NCBI GenBank assembly: GCA_903632075.3
Contig: CAHIKZ030004282.1
Location: forward strand, 250,001 to 314,000
Reading direction: 5' to 3'
Length of the DNA stretch: 64,000 nucleotides
Source: Acanthosepion pharaonis
Taxonomy: Eukaryota; Mollusca; Cephalopoda; Sepiida; Sepiidae
Shown here: one piece after another, positions 10,760-21,227 of the stretch
Layout of the letters: each line of letters opens with the position of its first letter
How positions within the stretch are numbered: the stretch's first letter is position 1
Notes under the pieces: model-generated
What the model was told of the DNA's origin: nothing
Databases searched by the model: none
Seen by the model: only the letters and a program-made list of their open reading frames with translations
Program-made: the position numbers and the translations under genes

Positions 10760-10800
10760 TTGCTGACGCGTTTCGTCCAATGTGGACTTTATCAAAGCAA
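10760..10800 (-). ncRNA. Hammerhead ribozyme motif (palindrome, left arm)
   Basis: On the minus strand: stem I TTGCT (10800-10796) pairs with AGCAA (10764-10760); the core strand is TTGATAAA (10795-10788); stem II GTCC/GGAC closes a 5-nt loop (10787-10775); GAA at 10774-10772; stem III AC/GT with a 2-nt loop (10771-10766); cleavage triplet GTC ends at 10765. Known hammerheads have CUGANGA in the core strand; here it is UUGAUAA plus one nucleotide. Stem pairing is complete, and activity is untested. Confidence 0.6.
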
Positions 10801-10820
10801 ATTTTTTTTTTTTGCGTATT

Positions 10821-10860
10821 TTGCTTGATAAAGTCCACATTGGACGAAACGCGTCAGCAA
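10821..10860 (+). ncRNA. Hammerhead-like motif (palindrome, right arm)
   Basis: This is the mirror copy of the motif at 10760-10800. One T is missing before the core, so stem I (ttgc with gcaa) is shifted by one nucleotide against the cleavage site. Stem II (gtcc/ggac), gaa and the gtc triplet are kept. It is probably a weakened copy. Confidence 0.45.
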
Positions 10861-11147
10861 TTACCAGTTTTCCTATTGTCATTTTTATTCATAAATATTG
10901 TCTTCTCTACTGGTTAAATCGGAGAAATTTTCAAAACAAGATATACATCCAATATTTCGAACGTGCTAGAAAGGATCAATTTTTTTTTTAAATAATCAAG
11001 AAATACTTTGGTCTTTCCTCTACATACTAACATAAACATTTTGAAACACGCTAAAACACTGGGTCCCGTATGATTAACGAAATCAAGCAAGCGCGTGCCT
11101 AGTCAGCACCTCTTGGTCATCCCAGGTGCTGTAAGTTTGAATGTGTG

Positions 11148-11285
11148 GGTGGCGTAGTGGATAATGGTTCGGAATTGTTAATTGGGGAGCTGAGTTCCAA
11201 TTCCAGTTGGGTTCTTTATATTTACTTACGCGCAAACGGAAAGTTATGAATTCAACTCTTCTTCCTCCAGCTATGGGTTAATCAT
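11148..11285 (+). mobile_element. tRNA-derived SINE-1, partial
   Basis: A box A-like word (ggcgtagtggataatgg) and a box B-like word (gagttccaattcc) are about 40 bp apart, as in tRNA-headed SINEs. The body ends ccagctatgggttaat, the word seen in the fuller copies at 29930, 51440 and 60505. The 3' tail is lost. Confidence 0.65.
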
Positions 11286-11383
11286 CATTATTTTTATTTT
11301 AATTCTTCAGAATCTTAATATGGTTTTAATAACCTACAAATGGTTTCTAAGCCGTAAAAAAAACCCGAATCCATCAATCAGGC

Positions 11384-11386
<3 letters not shown>

Positions 11387-11434
<48 letters not shown>
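11387..11434. repeat. (TA)n microsatellite
   Basis: Uninterrupted alternating TA of about 48 bp. Confidence 0.95.
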
Positions 11435-11436
<2 letters not shown>

Positions 11437-11744
11437 TATAGAATTAGGATGTCGAGCTTAGCGCCAAATTGACTTCAGGTACCGAATTATATTTGTAGTA
11501 TATTTATCTGAAAGAGAAAATTTAACATTCCCAGACATGACAGAGGCTGAATTTGGAAAATTCCACCTTGTGGGTGATGATTTTCTAGTCTGCAGCTCCT
11601 TTCCCATAGACGCAAAGTAAGTCTTTCTCTACTTACATCGTAAATGTTCAAATGAGTTCTATTCTTTGGTGCCACCAGCTGATATCTTCACACCCAAGGC
11701 ACTCCCTGCTACTTCCACGGGGTTGAATTAACCTCATTCTCTAT

Positions 11745-11871
11745 GCATGGGTGCATCCCTGAACACGATAATTGTAACCTCTTCCAGATCAAGGTTGATA
11801 GTTATCTATCCTCCTTATACTCATAATCTCCACCTTCGTCTTCTGGTGTTCATATTACACAACTCATTCAA

Positions 11872-11939
<68 letters not shown>

Positions 11940-12420
11940 CTCCTCATCCTCATAATCTCCGCCTTCGTCTTCCTCCTCTGATGTTCATATCCCACAACTC
12001 ATTCAGTAACACTCTATCTTGAGTGGCTCTTGAGTCTTGCACTTGTTTGCTCTGCATTAGTGCATCGCTGAGCACGATAATTGTAACCTCTTCCAAGTCA
12101 AGGTCGACTGCTATCTATCCTCCTCATCCTCATAATCTCCACCTTCGTCTTCCTCTTCTGATGTTCATATCCCACACCTCATTCAGTAACACTCTATCTT
12201 GAGTGGCTCTTGAGTCTTGCACTTGTTTGCTCTGCATTGGTGCATCGCTGAACACGATAACTGTAACCTCTGATGATGAGGAGGATAGATAGCAGTCAAG
12301 TTCGACTGCTATCTATCCTCCTCATCCTCATAATCTCTACCTTCGACGCCCTCCTCTTACGTTCATATCACACACCTCATTCAGTAACACTCTACCTTGA
12401 GTGGCTCTTGGGTCTTGAAC
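11745..12420 (+). repeat. 180-bp tandem repeat with internal ATCT expansion
   Basis: The word tgcatcgctgaacacgataa (with variants) starts at 11752, 12061 and 12241. The last two give a period of 180 bp. The first unit is 309 bp long because a part of the unit (cctcataatctcc to cacaactcattca) is duplicated and an (ATCT)n tract of about 64 bp (11876-11939) stands between. Each unit already carries a short ctatctatcctcc, the probable seed of the expansion. The 91-codon frame here is repeat sequence. Confidence 0.85.
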
Positions 12421-12949
12421 TTGGCAAAGGAAAAAATCTGGCTTAACCACACAGTGATGGAAAAAAGCACAACAATGGTTGGTGATAGGCTGAAGCATTA
12501 CTGGATCTTCCTGTTAGTATTAAAGATGTTTCAGCATCGAACCCTTGCCTGACCTGAAGATCATCCTCTGATAAAAGCTTTGAAGAGACTGTTGCTGTTT
12601 ACACAGCACTAGTTGTATGAGTCTCATTGTTATTATTATAATAAACCCATTAACGCCTGTTGTCATGTTAACAAATCAATTGTCCGTTTGCACTGGTTGG
12701 CACTTTTAGTTTTATTGCTATTACAATCAATTTTTTTTCAAAGTATCTGGTCATTGTTTATATCAGGGGTCGACTAAGTACATCCTGTCAGTCAAATCCG
12801 ACAAGACGGAAGATTTCTTCCGCTCTGTAGAACATATGGCGTGTGGTATTCTGAAGCAAAAATGTTTATATTATTTTTCCTTTTATTATTCTTAATTAAT
12901 TTTTTGTTTCCTTTTTGTTTGAATTTCTTGGATGATGAATTATCATTAT
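12421..12949. other. Unassigned sequence
   Basis: No gene, transposon protein or clear repeat is recognised in this stretch. Confidence 0.4.
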
Positions 12950-13234
12950 TTACATGTGAACTATTGTCCGCATTTTTGTTCTTGCTATCACAACCTTTCG
13001 ACTATTGCGCTTTCTGACATTCTACAAGTACCTGCCAAATCGAGAAACCTTCAAATTTTTCGAACTGCTCGATTTATTTCATCTACGTGGGTATGTTTCC
13101 GTTCCACTGCCTGTGTCTTGGGGTATCTCGTCTAGTTCTCATTTTTTACTGTCCAGTTATTACTCAAGACGTTTAGACTAAGTCTGAGTGCACAGTGGCC
13201 GGTCAAGAGATTGAGCTCACAATTACTAAGCCGT
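12950..13234 (-). mobile_element. tRNA-SINE-2 related copy, degraded
   Basis: The segment 13080-13234 (words ccactgcctgtgtcttggg, tatctcgtctagttct, cagtggccggtcaagagattg) matches the bodies of the SINE copies at 13.9, 14.5 and 15.4 kb. Read on the minus strand, caatctcttgaccgg corresponds to the box B region. The hammerhead tail expected near 12960-13010 is too decayed to confirm. Confidence 0.5.
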
Positions 13235-13850
13235 CCTGGGTATGAAGATAAGCAATATCCGTGTCTTGTGTAAAACGATAAACTACGTCCAACACCAAGG
13301 CCTCTGATTAGGAGGAATTGAGGAGCCTGTTAATTGATGGTCTTCCAAGGTCCACCCTGACCCGGTGTGGTAGCTCCTGTTAAGGTCCCAGCTATGGGTA
13401 AATAGTTAACCCCCAAACTGAGGTCAAAACACTATGAAAATGTAAAAATAAGTAAAAAATACTTTGTAAAAATATTATTACCAGCAATAAATTTTTGAAG
13501 AAAAAAATATCACCAACAATACATTAAAACAAAAAACATATTACAAGCAATAAATTTTTGAAAAAAAAATATTACGAGCAATACATTTTTGAAGATAAAA
13601 TATTACCAGCAACAGATTTTTTGAAGGAAAAAAATATTACCAGCAATACATTATTAAAAAAAAAAATTACCGGTAATAAAAATGTTGTCGGCATTAAATA
13701 ACCCATTGAGGTTGATATGCCGTAAAACAAAATAAACCAAACCAATCTAAACCAAAGAATACATATTCTATTCATACGAATCTATCCTAAAAATGTGGTC
13801 GGTATTAAATAACCCATTGAGGTTGATATGCCGTAAATCAAAACAAAACC
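13235..13850 (+). repeat. Composite repeat family A, copy 2
   Basis: Two degenerate 30-bp units (from 13235) are followed by the core (cacctgac-type words, cctgttaaggtcccagctat at about 13377-13396), then six A-rich units of about 35 bp (ttaccagcaatacattttt, 13480-13680), then two tail units with cattaaataacccattgagg (13690-13850). This copy shows the A-rich module that copy 1 lacks. Confidence 0.85.
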
Positions 13851-13919
13851 AAACAATTACTTTATCACCAAACAAACGAAAGATTAAATAAAGAGTTCGG
13901 CTTGAATTTCCCTAGATAT

Positions 13920-14170
13920 GACAGCAGTATTCGATGCACGGACGAATTATTTTCCTCATCTTTGTTGTTGTTATCACCCAGCTGCTGTACCCTCTCGGCC
14001 CCATCAGGTGTTTGCCGATCCGATTTCGTGGCGTATCTCGTCTATTTTTTTTTTTTTTTTGTACTGTTCAGTTATTGCTCACACCGTTTACACTAAGTCG
14101 AAGTAGCCAGTGGCCTGTCCAGAGACTGAACTCAAAATTAATGTCACCAAACACAGGAAAGATTAAATAA
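13920..14170 (-). mobile_element. tRNA-SINE-2 copy, minus strand
   Basis: On the minus strand the head contains attttgagttcagtctctgg (box B-like), then the common body (acgagatacgcc) and the tail ctgatggggccgag near 14005. It matches the copies at 14745-14420 and 15600-15265. The three short frames here are SINE sequence. Confidence 0.6.
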
Positions 14171-14174
14171 AAAG

Positions 14175-14265
14175 TTCAGGTGGAAATTTCAAGAAGATTA
14201 CCGGATCGACTAGTTCCTGACGAAGACCAGAGGGTACAACTGCCGAAACATTGTGATAATAACAA
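14175..14265 (+). ncRNA. SINE tail with degraded hammerhead motif
   Basis: CTGACGA at 14217-14223 (a match to CUGANGA) is followed by a potential stem II and cgaaacattgtgataa at 14243-14258. Stem I is no longer complementary (before CTGACGA: agttc; after the triplet: gtgat). The family form at 49791 and 53319 pairs here (cac with gtg). Confidence 0.4.
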
Positions 14266-14299
14266 CAAATGGACAATAGTTTGCCTATAAATAATGTAA

Positions 14300-14410
14300 A
14301 TACCGACATGCCAGATCGATATCACAGACCCTAACTTTGTATTTTTTCAAGATTCTCGAAATATACAACAGGAACACCAGACCAAACATGGTCAAAGTTT
14401 TCAATATACG
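14300..14410 (-). pseudogene. Jockey-type LINE fragment (RT C-terminal side)
   Basis: On the minus strand the short text YFENLEKIQS matches the word read in better copies as YLE.LDKIQ in the C-terminal region of jockey-like reverse transcriptases (compare 15019-15260 and 23721-24230). Only about 35 codons remain, with stops. Confidence 0.55.
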
Positions 14411-14419
14411 GACGAACTA

Positions 14420-14745
14420 TTCTCTTGATCTTTGTTGGCTGCTGTGCTTGATCATGGCTGCTGTGCTCTCCGACCCTCATCAGGTGCTTGTCGATCCGGA
14501 TAACCTTTCGAGAGTTTCGAATTAAACCCTTTATTAAATCTAAGAGGGTATACTATTCTCGTTCCACTGTCCATGTCTTGTGATATTTCGTTTATATATC
14601 TTGTTTTGCACTGCTCAGATATTGCTCGACTTGTTTATATTGAGTCTAAGTACCCAGTGGCCGATTCAGAGATTGAACTCACTATTATTATATCACGAAA
14701 CACAGGGAACAACGCTTTAATCTACTAGGCTATTAACGCCCGAAG
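14420..14745 (-). mobile_element. tRNA-SINE-2 copy with readable tRNA head, minus strand
   Basis: On the minus strand, ggcgttaatagcctagtag (box A region, near 14740) and gagttcaatctctgaatc (box B, near 14670) are spaced as in a tRNA. The body follows to 14550, and the tail with cacctgatgagggtcgg lies near 14495-14470. Orientation is opposite to the adjoining tail at 14750-14865. Confidence 0.65.
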
Positions 14746-14749
14746 ATTA

Positions 14750-14865
14750 AATACAGACTTCAGCTGGAAATTCCATGATGTCACCTGAATCGAACAAGCT
14801 CCTGATGAAGGCCGGAGGGACAACGACCGAAACGTTCTGATAATAACAACAAAAATAATGCAACT
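14750..14865 (+). ncRNA. SINE tail with hammerhead-like core
   Basis: CTGATGA, the commonest hammerhead core, stands at 14802-14808 and CCGAAACGTT at 14827-14836; between them ggcc and gacc can form an imperfect stem II. Stem I is degraded (agctc before, ctgat after). It is probably inactive but close to the consensus. Confidence 0.45.
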
Positions 14866-14980
14866 AATGTAAATATCAGTATGACAGTTCGGAACATTTA
14901 ATTAACACTTAATTAAACATTTAATTAACTTTTAATTAAATAATTAATTATTAACGTATTTTTATTCTAATGAACTTTCC

Positions 14981-15018
14981 CCGATGGTACCTAGATTTTA
15001 TGAATTTATGCGCAGTGC
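14981..15018 (+). pseudogene. Jockey-type LINE stub, plus strand
   Basis: The text VPRFYEFMRSAK is read on the plus strand, equivalent to VPRLYEFKRSTR-type words in the LINE ends at 19455, 20640 and 23721. It abuts an inverted fragment of the same LINE at 15019, giving a local inverted repeat. Confidence 0.6.
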
Positions 15019-15260
15019 TAAATTATTAGCACGCTTAAATTCATGCAGTCGTGGCACTAAGGGAGGGGGGAAGCCTCATCAGAACAATTGCCATAAAAAA
15101 TATTTGTTGAAAAGACAGAGAGAAGCCACATCACGTTGGTGAGACCGTGACTGAAGTTGAGATGCCAGGTCAGGATCTATTACATCACAGACCCTTACTT
15201 TGTATTTTATCAAGATTCTCGAGATACACAGCACGAACACCAGAGCAAACATGGCAAAAG
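15019..15260 (-). pseudogene. Jockey-type LINE, RT C-terminal region
   Basis: On the minus strand the text VIDPDLASQLQSRSHQRD and VASLCLFNKYF is followed by a degraded VPRLHEFKR. These are the conserved words of the RT C-terminal domain of jockey-like LINEs (DP.L...L..L..RR.VASL..FY.Y). The frame is broken near 15090. The polymerase and endonuclease domains are absent. Confidence 0.75.
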
Positions 15261-15264
15261 TATC

Positions 15265-15600
15265 AATACACGGACGAACTATTCTCGTGATCTTTGTTGT
15301 TTATATCACACAGGTGCTTTGCTCTCCGACCCTTATCAGGTGCTTATCGATCCGGATAACCTTTCGAGAGTTTCGAATTCAACCGTTTATTTAATCTACG
15401 CCGTTAAATTGTTCTCGTTCTACTGCCTATGTCGAGGGATATCTCGTCTAGTTCTAATTTTTTTTTTAATGCTCGGTTATTACTCGACCCGTTTTCAGTT
15501 GAAGTAAACGCTGCCCCAACTAGGGATTGAACTCACAATTGCTATGTCACCAAATTCAAGAAACAATGACTTACTCACAGATCATAGCAAATGCATTTGT
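15265..15600 (-). mobile_element. tRNA-SINE-2 copy, minus strand
   Basis: On the minus strand the head has gtgagttcaatccctagttg (box B, near 15535), the body has acgagatatccctcgac, and the tail has cacctgataagggtcgg (near 15340) and acaacaaagatcacgagaat. The hammerhead 3' strand (GAAAC) is lost in this copy. Confidence 0.6.
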
Positions 15601-15960
15601 GGCACCAAATGAGCTAATAGTGGAAAAATAGATCTTCTTGGAGTGGACTAATTTCAAATCTAATAGACTTAAAGGGTTAAAAAAAAAACACGTACTGGTC
15701 GTTTGATTTGTTAAGGTGATTTATTGTCCTTTCCTCAGAAATTCCAACGCACTTTTCTTTACACACAAGGGTTTGTCTTTCATTCCATCCTGAAGACGCC
15801 TACCTAGCACACGGAGGTTAAAAGCGTTGCCTGTAAAAAGATTTTTTACTTTCTCTTATTATCTCCTCGTTTATTCGGATACTATTCTACATCATGCGAA
15901 CACCTGCGTATCAAATTAGTAAATATTTCAAAATATTTCATTGTGATAGATAGATATGAA
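15601..15960. other. Unassigned sequence
   Basis: No gene or recognised element. The sequence is near average composition, with one short T-rich stretch. Confidence 0.4.
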
Positions 15961-15972
15961 GAAGGTTTTGCT

Positions 15973-15975
15973 AGC

Positions 15976-16020
<45 letters not shown>

Positions 16021-16640
16021 TGTGTGTATTTAGGCAACATTTTTTCATTGATGCATGTTTCATTAAATAATATAGACAAGTTTTGTCTATTTATTTCATG
16101 CAAATTCCTTTCATATCGTCTGATAAGCTTAACAACATTATCATTGAAAGACGAAAGAAAATCACCATATTGATACATGTTTTTTTAAGCTTTCGGCTTA
16201 CATAAGTCATCATCAAAGACGACAATAACATAACAATATATTAAACTATACACGGACATGGCAATAATGATAATCTGTTTTTGTTTGCATAGAAGATTTC
16301 TAAGCAACGACAAACTCGTGCATACGAGACGCTGGAAGCGAAAATCGCACCGCGGCTCATGATATCACACATGATCACGCGAGAGTGAAAACGATGAGTG
16401 TTAAGTATGGAAAAGCATTAGTATAAACCTATGGCTTCTGTTATCAATGATAGGCATTTGAGTATATTTGTGGAGTTTTTATAGTTTATTTTGTTCAGGT
16501 TAGGTTTTAACTGTTTTATGTATATAGCTTCAAGAATTTGTAGTCTTTGTTTATTGTTTTCATGTTTAAGTTTGTGTTGTGTTTTCCACAAGGATTCTCC
16601 GGAATTGTGTATGAGGCTAGGCATGTTGTTTTAAATGTCT
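15973..16640 (-). mobile_element. Penelope-like element, 3' end with GIY-YIG C-terminus and hammerhead-like motif
   Basis: Reading on the minus strand, 16624-16418 encodes the last part of a GIY-YIG endonuclease domain (HKLKHENNKQRLQILEAIY, then LKPNLNKI), with the conserved Glu in ILEA and the P-L-N ending of Penelope-like proteins. A stop follows, then about 400 bp of 3' untranslated sequence with a hammerhead-like motif (16183-16220), and the copy ends in a (GATA)n tract at 15973-16020. A reverse-complement relative lies at 42648-43050. The reverse transcriptase part is missing. Confidence 0.75.
16183..16220 (-). ncRNA. Hammerhead-like motif in Penelope 3' end
   Basis: On the minus strand the core TTGATGAT (16216-16209) is followed by a stem II of gactt/aagcc type with loop atgt, then GAA and AGCT and a T (cleavage triplet CTT). 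Stem I is poorly paired here, but is complete in the relative at 42874-42911. Confidence 0.45.
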
Positions 16641-16797
16641 AAAAATGTTAGAGTTATTATCCAAATCTAGAGTCAAACGTCGTGAAAGCGAATTTGACCA
16701 ACGTAAATACTATTTAATCCGTTGGAGATACAATCAACCAGAGGGCTCATGAATTTGTAAACTATGTTGTCTTTTTTTTTCAAATTGCTAACGATGG

Positions 16798-16798
16798 G

Positions 16799-16853
<55 letters not shown>
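16798..16853. repeat. (GATA)n microsatellite
   Basis: About 56 bp of uninterrupted GATA units. Confidence 0.95.
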
Positions 16854-16856
<3 letters not shown>

Positions 16857-17672
16857 GAAGAAATCATAGCATTATGGTCCAAGGTTAGGACCATGGAAGT
16901 AAACGAAACACAAGAGTAGAAATAACAAAGAATATATTACACGAAAAATAATACAAGAAGTGGAAGGTGATAGTAAGACTATCAGACTGCTTTGTAGTGA
17001 ACTACTATCAGCTCGACTCGATTCAATACCGAAAGAGATGGATATGAAGAAGGCTTAGATAGATAATGAAGAAGACTCAGATCGATATGAAGACTTAGAT
17101 ATGATGAAATTGGTAATGAAGAAAACTCAGACAAGCAGATAGATATGAAGAAGACTTAGATAGATAATAATGACTCAGATAGGTATATAGGAAGAAAACT
17201 TAGATGTGTGCAAGAATTCCCTAGGCCCTCACTAAAATACTAAATGGCAAAACTGCTAAGAAAGAATTTGTTCATCTTCGCATTGATCTTTTGGTTATTG
17301 TGGTGTTTTTTGCAAGTAACTAAATGAGCGTTTCCCAGAAAGAAAATTATGAAACAGAAGGATTTTTGTTGAGTATAAATTCAAGACGATACTGAAACCT
17401 GAAATCAATATCTGGAAAAGGCCGACAAATTCATTCTTACCTGATTATCTTGATACTTATCAGTTAAGAGTTGTTAGCAAATGAAAAATCCACAAACTAA
17501 CGACTTTAAATATACAGATCCGATGAAAATAAACATTGGCCAGCGCAGCAACTCTTGAAAAAACTTAGCGATGTCTTGCCGTAAAGCCTTCGACGTCATT
17601 CAATGGACTTCCTAGATTTACAATTAAGTTTTCATTAATGACGTCAAGTGATTTCAAGTTCTTACGTCATTA
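16854..17672. repeat. Degenerate gatatgaagaagacttaga repeats and unassigned DNA
   Basis: Between 17037 and 17205 the word gatatgaagaagacttaga recurs five or six times with changes and variable gata spacers. This is a decayed minisatellite, possibly derived from the same source as the GATA tracts. From 17206 on I see nothing identifiable. Confidence 0.55.
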
Positions 17673-18350
17673 TCACAAGTAATACAGTAAAGAACTTATT
17701 TGAACAAAGTATCTATAAACAAAAACATTTTTTTGCTTTCCTCTGCTAGCCGCAATGATGGAGAAAGCTTTACCTTGTACTATCACCAGTGAGACACGAT
17801 GCAAGAGCCACTCCGTTTCGCGGGGATCGTCCCTTAATTGAGACGCCATCCCACCAACCCTCCGAATGAACGCCATCGAACTAGGGCCAATAACTCCAGA
17901 AGTCTCCACTGCCATTGGAGTAAAAATAAATCTGTCCGGAAGAGAAGAATATTCAACTATTTTTTTTTATCTCCACGTCCCGTACGACAGACCCCGGCTC
18001 AACCGCAGACCTGATCAAGTTACCGGTTGAAAATGTATCGGCACAGGTTATATTCCAAAGCATCGACTCGCCAACCTTTAAAAGAGAAAATGGTAATCCC
18101 TTCTGGCTGCTTTCCATCACCACGGTCGAGGCCTAGGGGTTCGATTTGGAAACGGATGTCGTTTATTTCTGCCTGTCTTGAAAAGTGGCCGGTATTACGA
18201 CGACCGGAGAAAAGATGCAAACCAAACTCATCAATGGAAACTCCACATCTGCATCTGTGACGCGCACATAATTTGAGCCTAAGACGGATCGCGACTCCGA
18301 CCCGAGTGCACTCATCATCCAGTAGGTTACCGGTAGATGAGGATGGCACC
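17673..18350 (-). pseudogene. Non-LTR retrotransposon, C-terminal region with CCHC-type motif
   Basis: On the minus strand the text VGVAIRLRLKLCARHRCRCG, then the words GLDRGDGKQPEGITIF and, further down, MAVETSGVIGPSSMAFIRRV match a common C-terminal segment of animal LINE polyproteins (words of the type RLG..C..H.C.CG...D..G.H, GLDR.DGKRPDG, AVET.G..G). The Cys/His cluster is likely a zinc-binding motif. A stop and frameshift near 17950 split the two parts. No RT core is in the window at this place. Confidence 0.75.
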
Positions 18351-18450
18351 GCGTTGAGACAGGCACCGCGTTGAGCCAGGCACCGCGTTGAGCCAGACAC
18401 CGCGTTGAGCCAGGCACTGCGTTGAGCCAGGCACCCGGTTGAGCCAGGCG
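18346..18450. repeat. 17-bp minisatellite (gcaccgcgttgagccag)
   Basis: About six units of 17 bp (for example starts at 18363 and 18380), GC-rich compared with the surroundings, at the 5' side of the LINE fragment in its reading direction. Confidence 0.9.
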
Positions 18451-19454
18451 CCTTGGTGTTGAAGTAGATAGTAGAAATTTCAAATTTGTTATGATTCTAT
18501 TCATTTTTACTTTAAGTTTTTTTTACATTATAGTGATGATGTTCTTTTTGTTTGTTTTTTTTATAAAATTTGATTTTATTGATTTTAAATATCCAATTGG
18601 TTTCCCCATATACCCCTTCTAGATCATTTACGTCGAATAAAACTTCGAAAATATATTCAACTTAACCTCAACATTTTTAAGTAGCAAAATTGCCATGGGA
18701 ACGATTTTCGTTATTTTTTTACGTTATAGTGATGATGTTCTTACTTAACGAAACGTTGACAACAAAATAAGATTTTAAATATCCAACTACCATCTTACAT
18801 GTAGGCCGTTATTAAATTGTCTTTATATTGCTGGACTTTGTCTTTTTAATTATTATATTTCCTTCATAATTCTTTGTATTTATATTTATATTATTTGCCA
18901 TAATATTATCTCGTTTCATTATGTCATCATAAAACAACGCTAGCGATGTCAATACTAAAGAAAATAAGAGGTTTAATCTCTTATGTATAGCATTATTGAT
19001 TATCAGCATCAAACTTCGTTGATTACTATTAGCGAGGCGGTGTGTGGATTTGGGGTTTTCACCGAACGTGGATTCTACATTCTCGTGGTTATATAAAAGA
19101 CTCTCTTCTTCTCTCCTTTCAGATAAGTGTTTATATATTTCCCTGTCATCTATCTTGTCCCACGTGTGCAAATTTTAAGCACAGCTGTGTTCCCCACGTG
19201 TTTACATGTCAGAGACAGCCACTGACATTCTAAAGAAAGCGCACATGTTGGCCCGCTGATACAGGTGGTGTCTCTGAAGAACACTGAGCATAAAGTATAT
19301 TTGTCAACAATGTCATTGTATTTGTATTGCTATAACAATGTTCGTTTGTTTTTTGTCATTTTTTTTTTCATTTGATAAGAAAGATTGAGTCAAAACAAAA
19401 ATCAAGAAATAGCATAAACTTTTAAATTTATTGTTCTGATGGAATTTCCTTTTT
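18451..19454. other. Unassigned DNA with a short direct duplication
   Basis: The word atagtgatgatgttct occurs near 18530 and 18727, each followed by gattttaaatatccaa-type sequence, a direct duplication of about 75 bp. No gene is recognised; the 119-codon minus frame at 18812-19171 is AT-rich and lacks a domain. Confidence 0.45.
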
Positions 19455-19760
19455 AGTATCTAGACTTTATGAATTTAAGCGCAGTACTAGATTGGCAGTT
19501 AGGTCTCATCCTTTTATGGTTGAAATGGTTAAATGCAACCAAAAGTTCTATGCTGACAGTTTCTTCTATCACACTAATCGTTTGTGAAGGAGTGCGATAG
19601 CAACTTCTGGCTTCTTTAATTCCAGTCAAAAATTTAACTGCAAAATCAATTGTCATCTTCTATCATCTAACTTCCTGTTCTTTTATTGTCCTCTCTCCTT
19701 AATAATTTGTTTCTTTTTTCATATTCTTTTACACTTAATAACCCTTTGCGTCTTAATGGT
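19455..19760 (+). pseudogene. Jockey-type LINE 3' end
   Basis: On the plus strand the text VSRLYEFKRSTRLAVRSHPF, then CNQKFYADSFFYHTNRL, gives the C-terminal words of a jockey-like RT (compare LVP..YE...TR.....HPF.VE...C.R.FY..SF..R...LW). A stop replaces the Trp after NRL. It ends with an untranslated tail containing acacttaataaccctttgcg, equivalent to the tails at 21180 and, reversed, at 45235. Only about 80 codons are left. Confidence 0.75.
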
Positions 19761-20492
19761 TTTATTGCTTTGATTGGAATGAAATGTTTTTAAAATATTG
19801 TGAAGAAGACCAGCATACTAAATAAATCCTGTCAACCGCCTTCGAGATATCCAAAGCAACAGCCTCTGTTCCACCATTCTTATCTAAAGCTTCATAGACT
19901 CTTTGTAGCAATAACCTTTAATACATCATCAACTGACCTAAAGAAACAAAAGCCATATTGCTTATCTGAGAGAAAACGCTGCGAGGTGAGATGCTTAACC
20001 AATTCAGAGTTAATTAGAGCGTCTAGTGATTTGCTAAATACTTTGTATTGTTATTACAATGCATTTCTTTTGTCTTAATAATATCTATTTTAATTATTTC
20101 ATCATGACATACAAATTGTTATTTGTATTATATTGCCCTAATATTATCTATTTGCATAACACTGCCTTCACATAAAAATATATCGTTATTACTGCTGTCA
20201 GTATTGATTTTCATGTTATATATTGTTTTTTTCATCGAACAGTTTCAAAATTTTAGAGAAAAAGTTTCAGCTTGGCCTTATACCAAATTTAGTTGAGTGA
20301 ACTAAACACTGAATAAGAAATCGAATTATCAATATTTTGACGTCGTAATTTATTGACTTGAAAAGTTGCACATAGAAATCACAACCCTATCAAAAATCAG
20401 TAGCGCTGATAAATAATAATAGTTTTATATTTAAGGTTATCTGATTAGCTCGAATGAAACCAATTTAAAGCCGTCATTAGAAAATTGAACAA

Positions 20493-20495
<3 letters not shown>
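19761..20495. other. Unassigned AT-rich sequence
   Basis: No gene recognised. The 92-codon plus frame at 19800-20078 has no known domain. Confidence 0.4.

Positions 20496-20544
<49 letters not shown>
20496..20544. repeat. (TA)n microsatellite
   Basis: About 49 bp of alternating TA. Confidence 0.95.
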
Positions 20545-20547
<3 letters not shown>

Positions 20548-20639
20548 AATATAATGAAATACTTTTTAACGATTTTTGCTACATTACGCTCAGCATATAC
20601 GGAATAGTCGTGAAGGTTAATGGCCGATAAATCAATAAA

Positions 20640-21227
20640 GTTTTTATTATACAAAATGAGTAATCATTTTCTTAAGGCATTCTATAAGTCAACCACTCGT
20701 CTATGTTTACAATATTGCTGTTATATACGGCCCTGGACCCCTGAGATTTACCTAAGGCTCCTTCATAAAATCCAAAGAATAATCAGTAATATTATTAATC
20801 CTGATCTGGCGGCTTGGATTCAGTCATTTGCCCACAGCCGGAAGGTTGCCTCTCCGTGCTTTTTTTTTTTTATAAATACTTTCATGGTAATTTTTGGATG
20901 ACCTCTTCGCTATGGTACCTAGACTTTATGAATTTAAGCTCAATACTAGACTGGAAGCGAAACCTCATCAATTTACAGTTGAGCTTGCTAGATGTAGCCG
21001 TAACTTCTATGCTAACTGTTCCTTTCCACAATTCTCGCTTGTGAAACTCTCTTACGCCTCCATGCTTTCAAACCAACTTTAATCTGCAAAAATTTAAATG
21101 CAATGTCAATCGCCATTTACTGACCTCCTGACTGGTATTTTCCCTTTCTCCTCATTATTAATGTTTCTGTTTCCAATTCCTCCACACTTTGTAACCCCTT
21201 GCTTGTTAGTCGCTGTATATCCTTGAT
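20640..21227 (+). pseudogene. Jockey-type LINE, RT C-terminal region and 3' end
   Basis: Frame 1 reads AFYKSTTRLCLQYCCYIRPW, then EIYLRLLHKIQRIISNIINP and LAAWIQSFAHSRKVAS; after a shift near 20895 it continues VPRLYEFKLNTRLEAKPHQF and ELARCSRNFYANCSF. This is the standard order IYK..IRP..EYCCH.W.GAP..YL..L.KIQ.R...I.DP.L...L..L..RR.VASL, followed by the tail domain. At least two frameshifts are present. The tail cacactttgtaaccccttgc marks the 3' end. The same family, in opposite orientation, is at 23721-24230. Confidence 0.8.

Larger units (their letters stand above)
10722..10898. repeat. Long palindrome with 80-bp arms carrying a hammerhead motif in each arm
   Basis: Arms 10722-10801 and 10819-10898 are near-perfect reverse complements (one indel) around a T-rich spacer. 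Each arm holds one hammerhead-like motif, pointing outwards. The structure looks like a head-to-head dimer of a short retroelement end. Confidence 0.85.

Noticed and set aside
11876..11939. Direct repeats that could suggest a CRISPR array
   Set aside because: It is a simple ATCT microsatellite; none of the tandem arrays has unique spacers of constant length.
17673..18400. Possible host gene with Cys/His motif
   Set aside because: The words GLDRGDGKQPEG and AVETSGVIGP are typical of LINE polyprotein ends, and the frame is broken.
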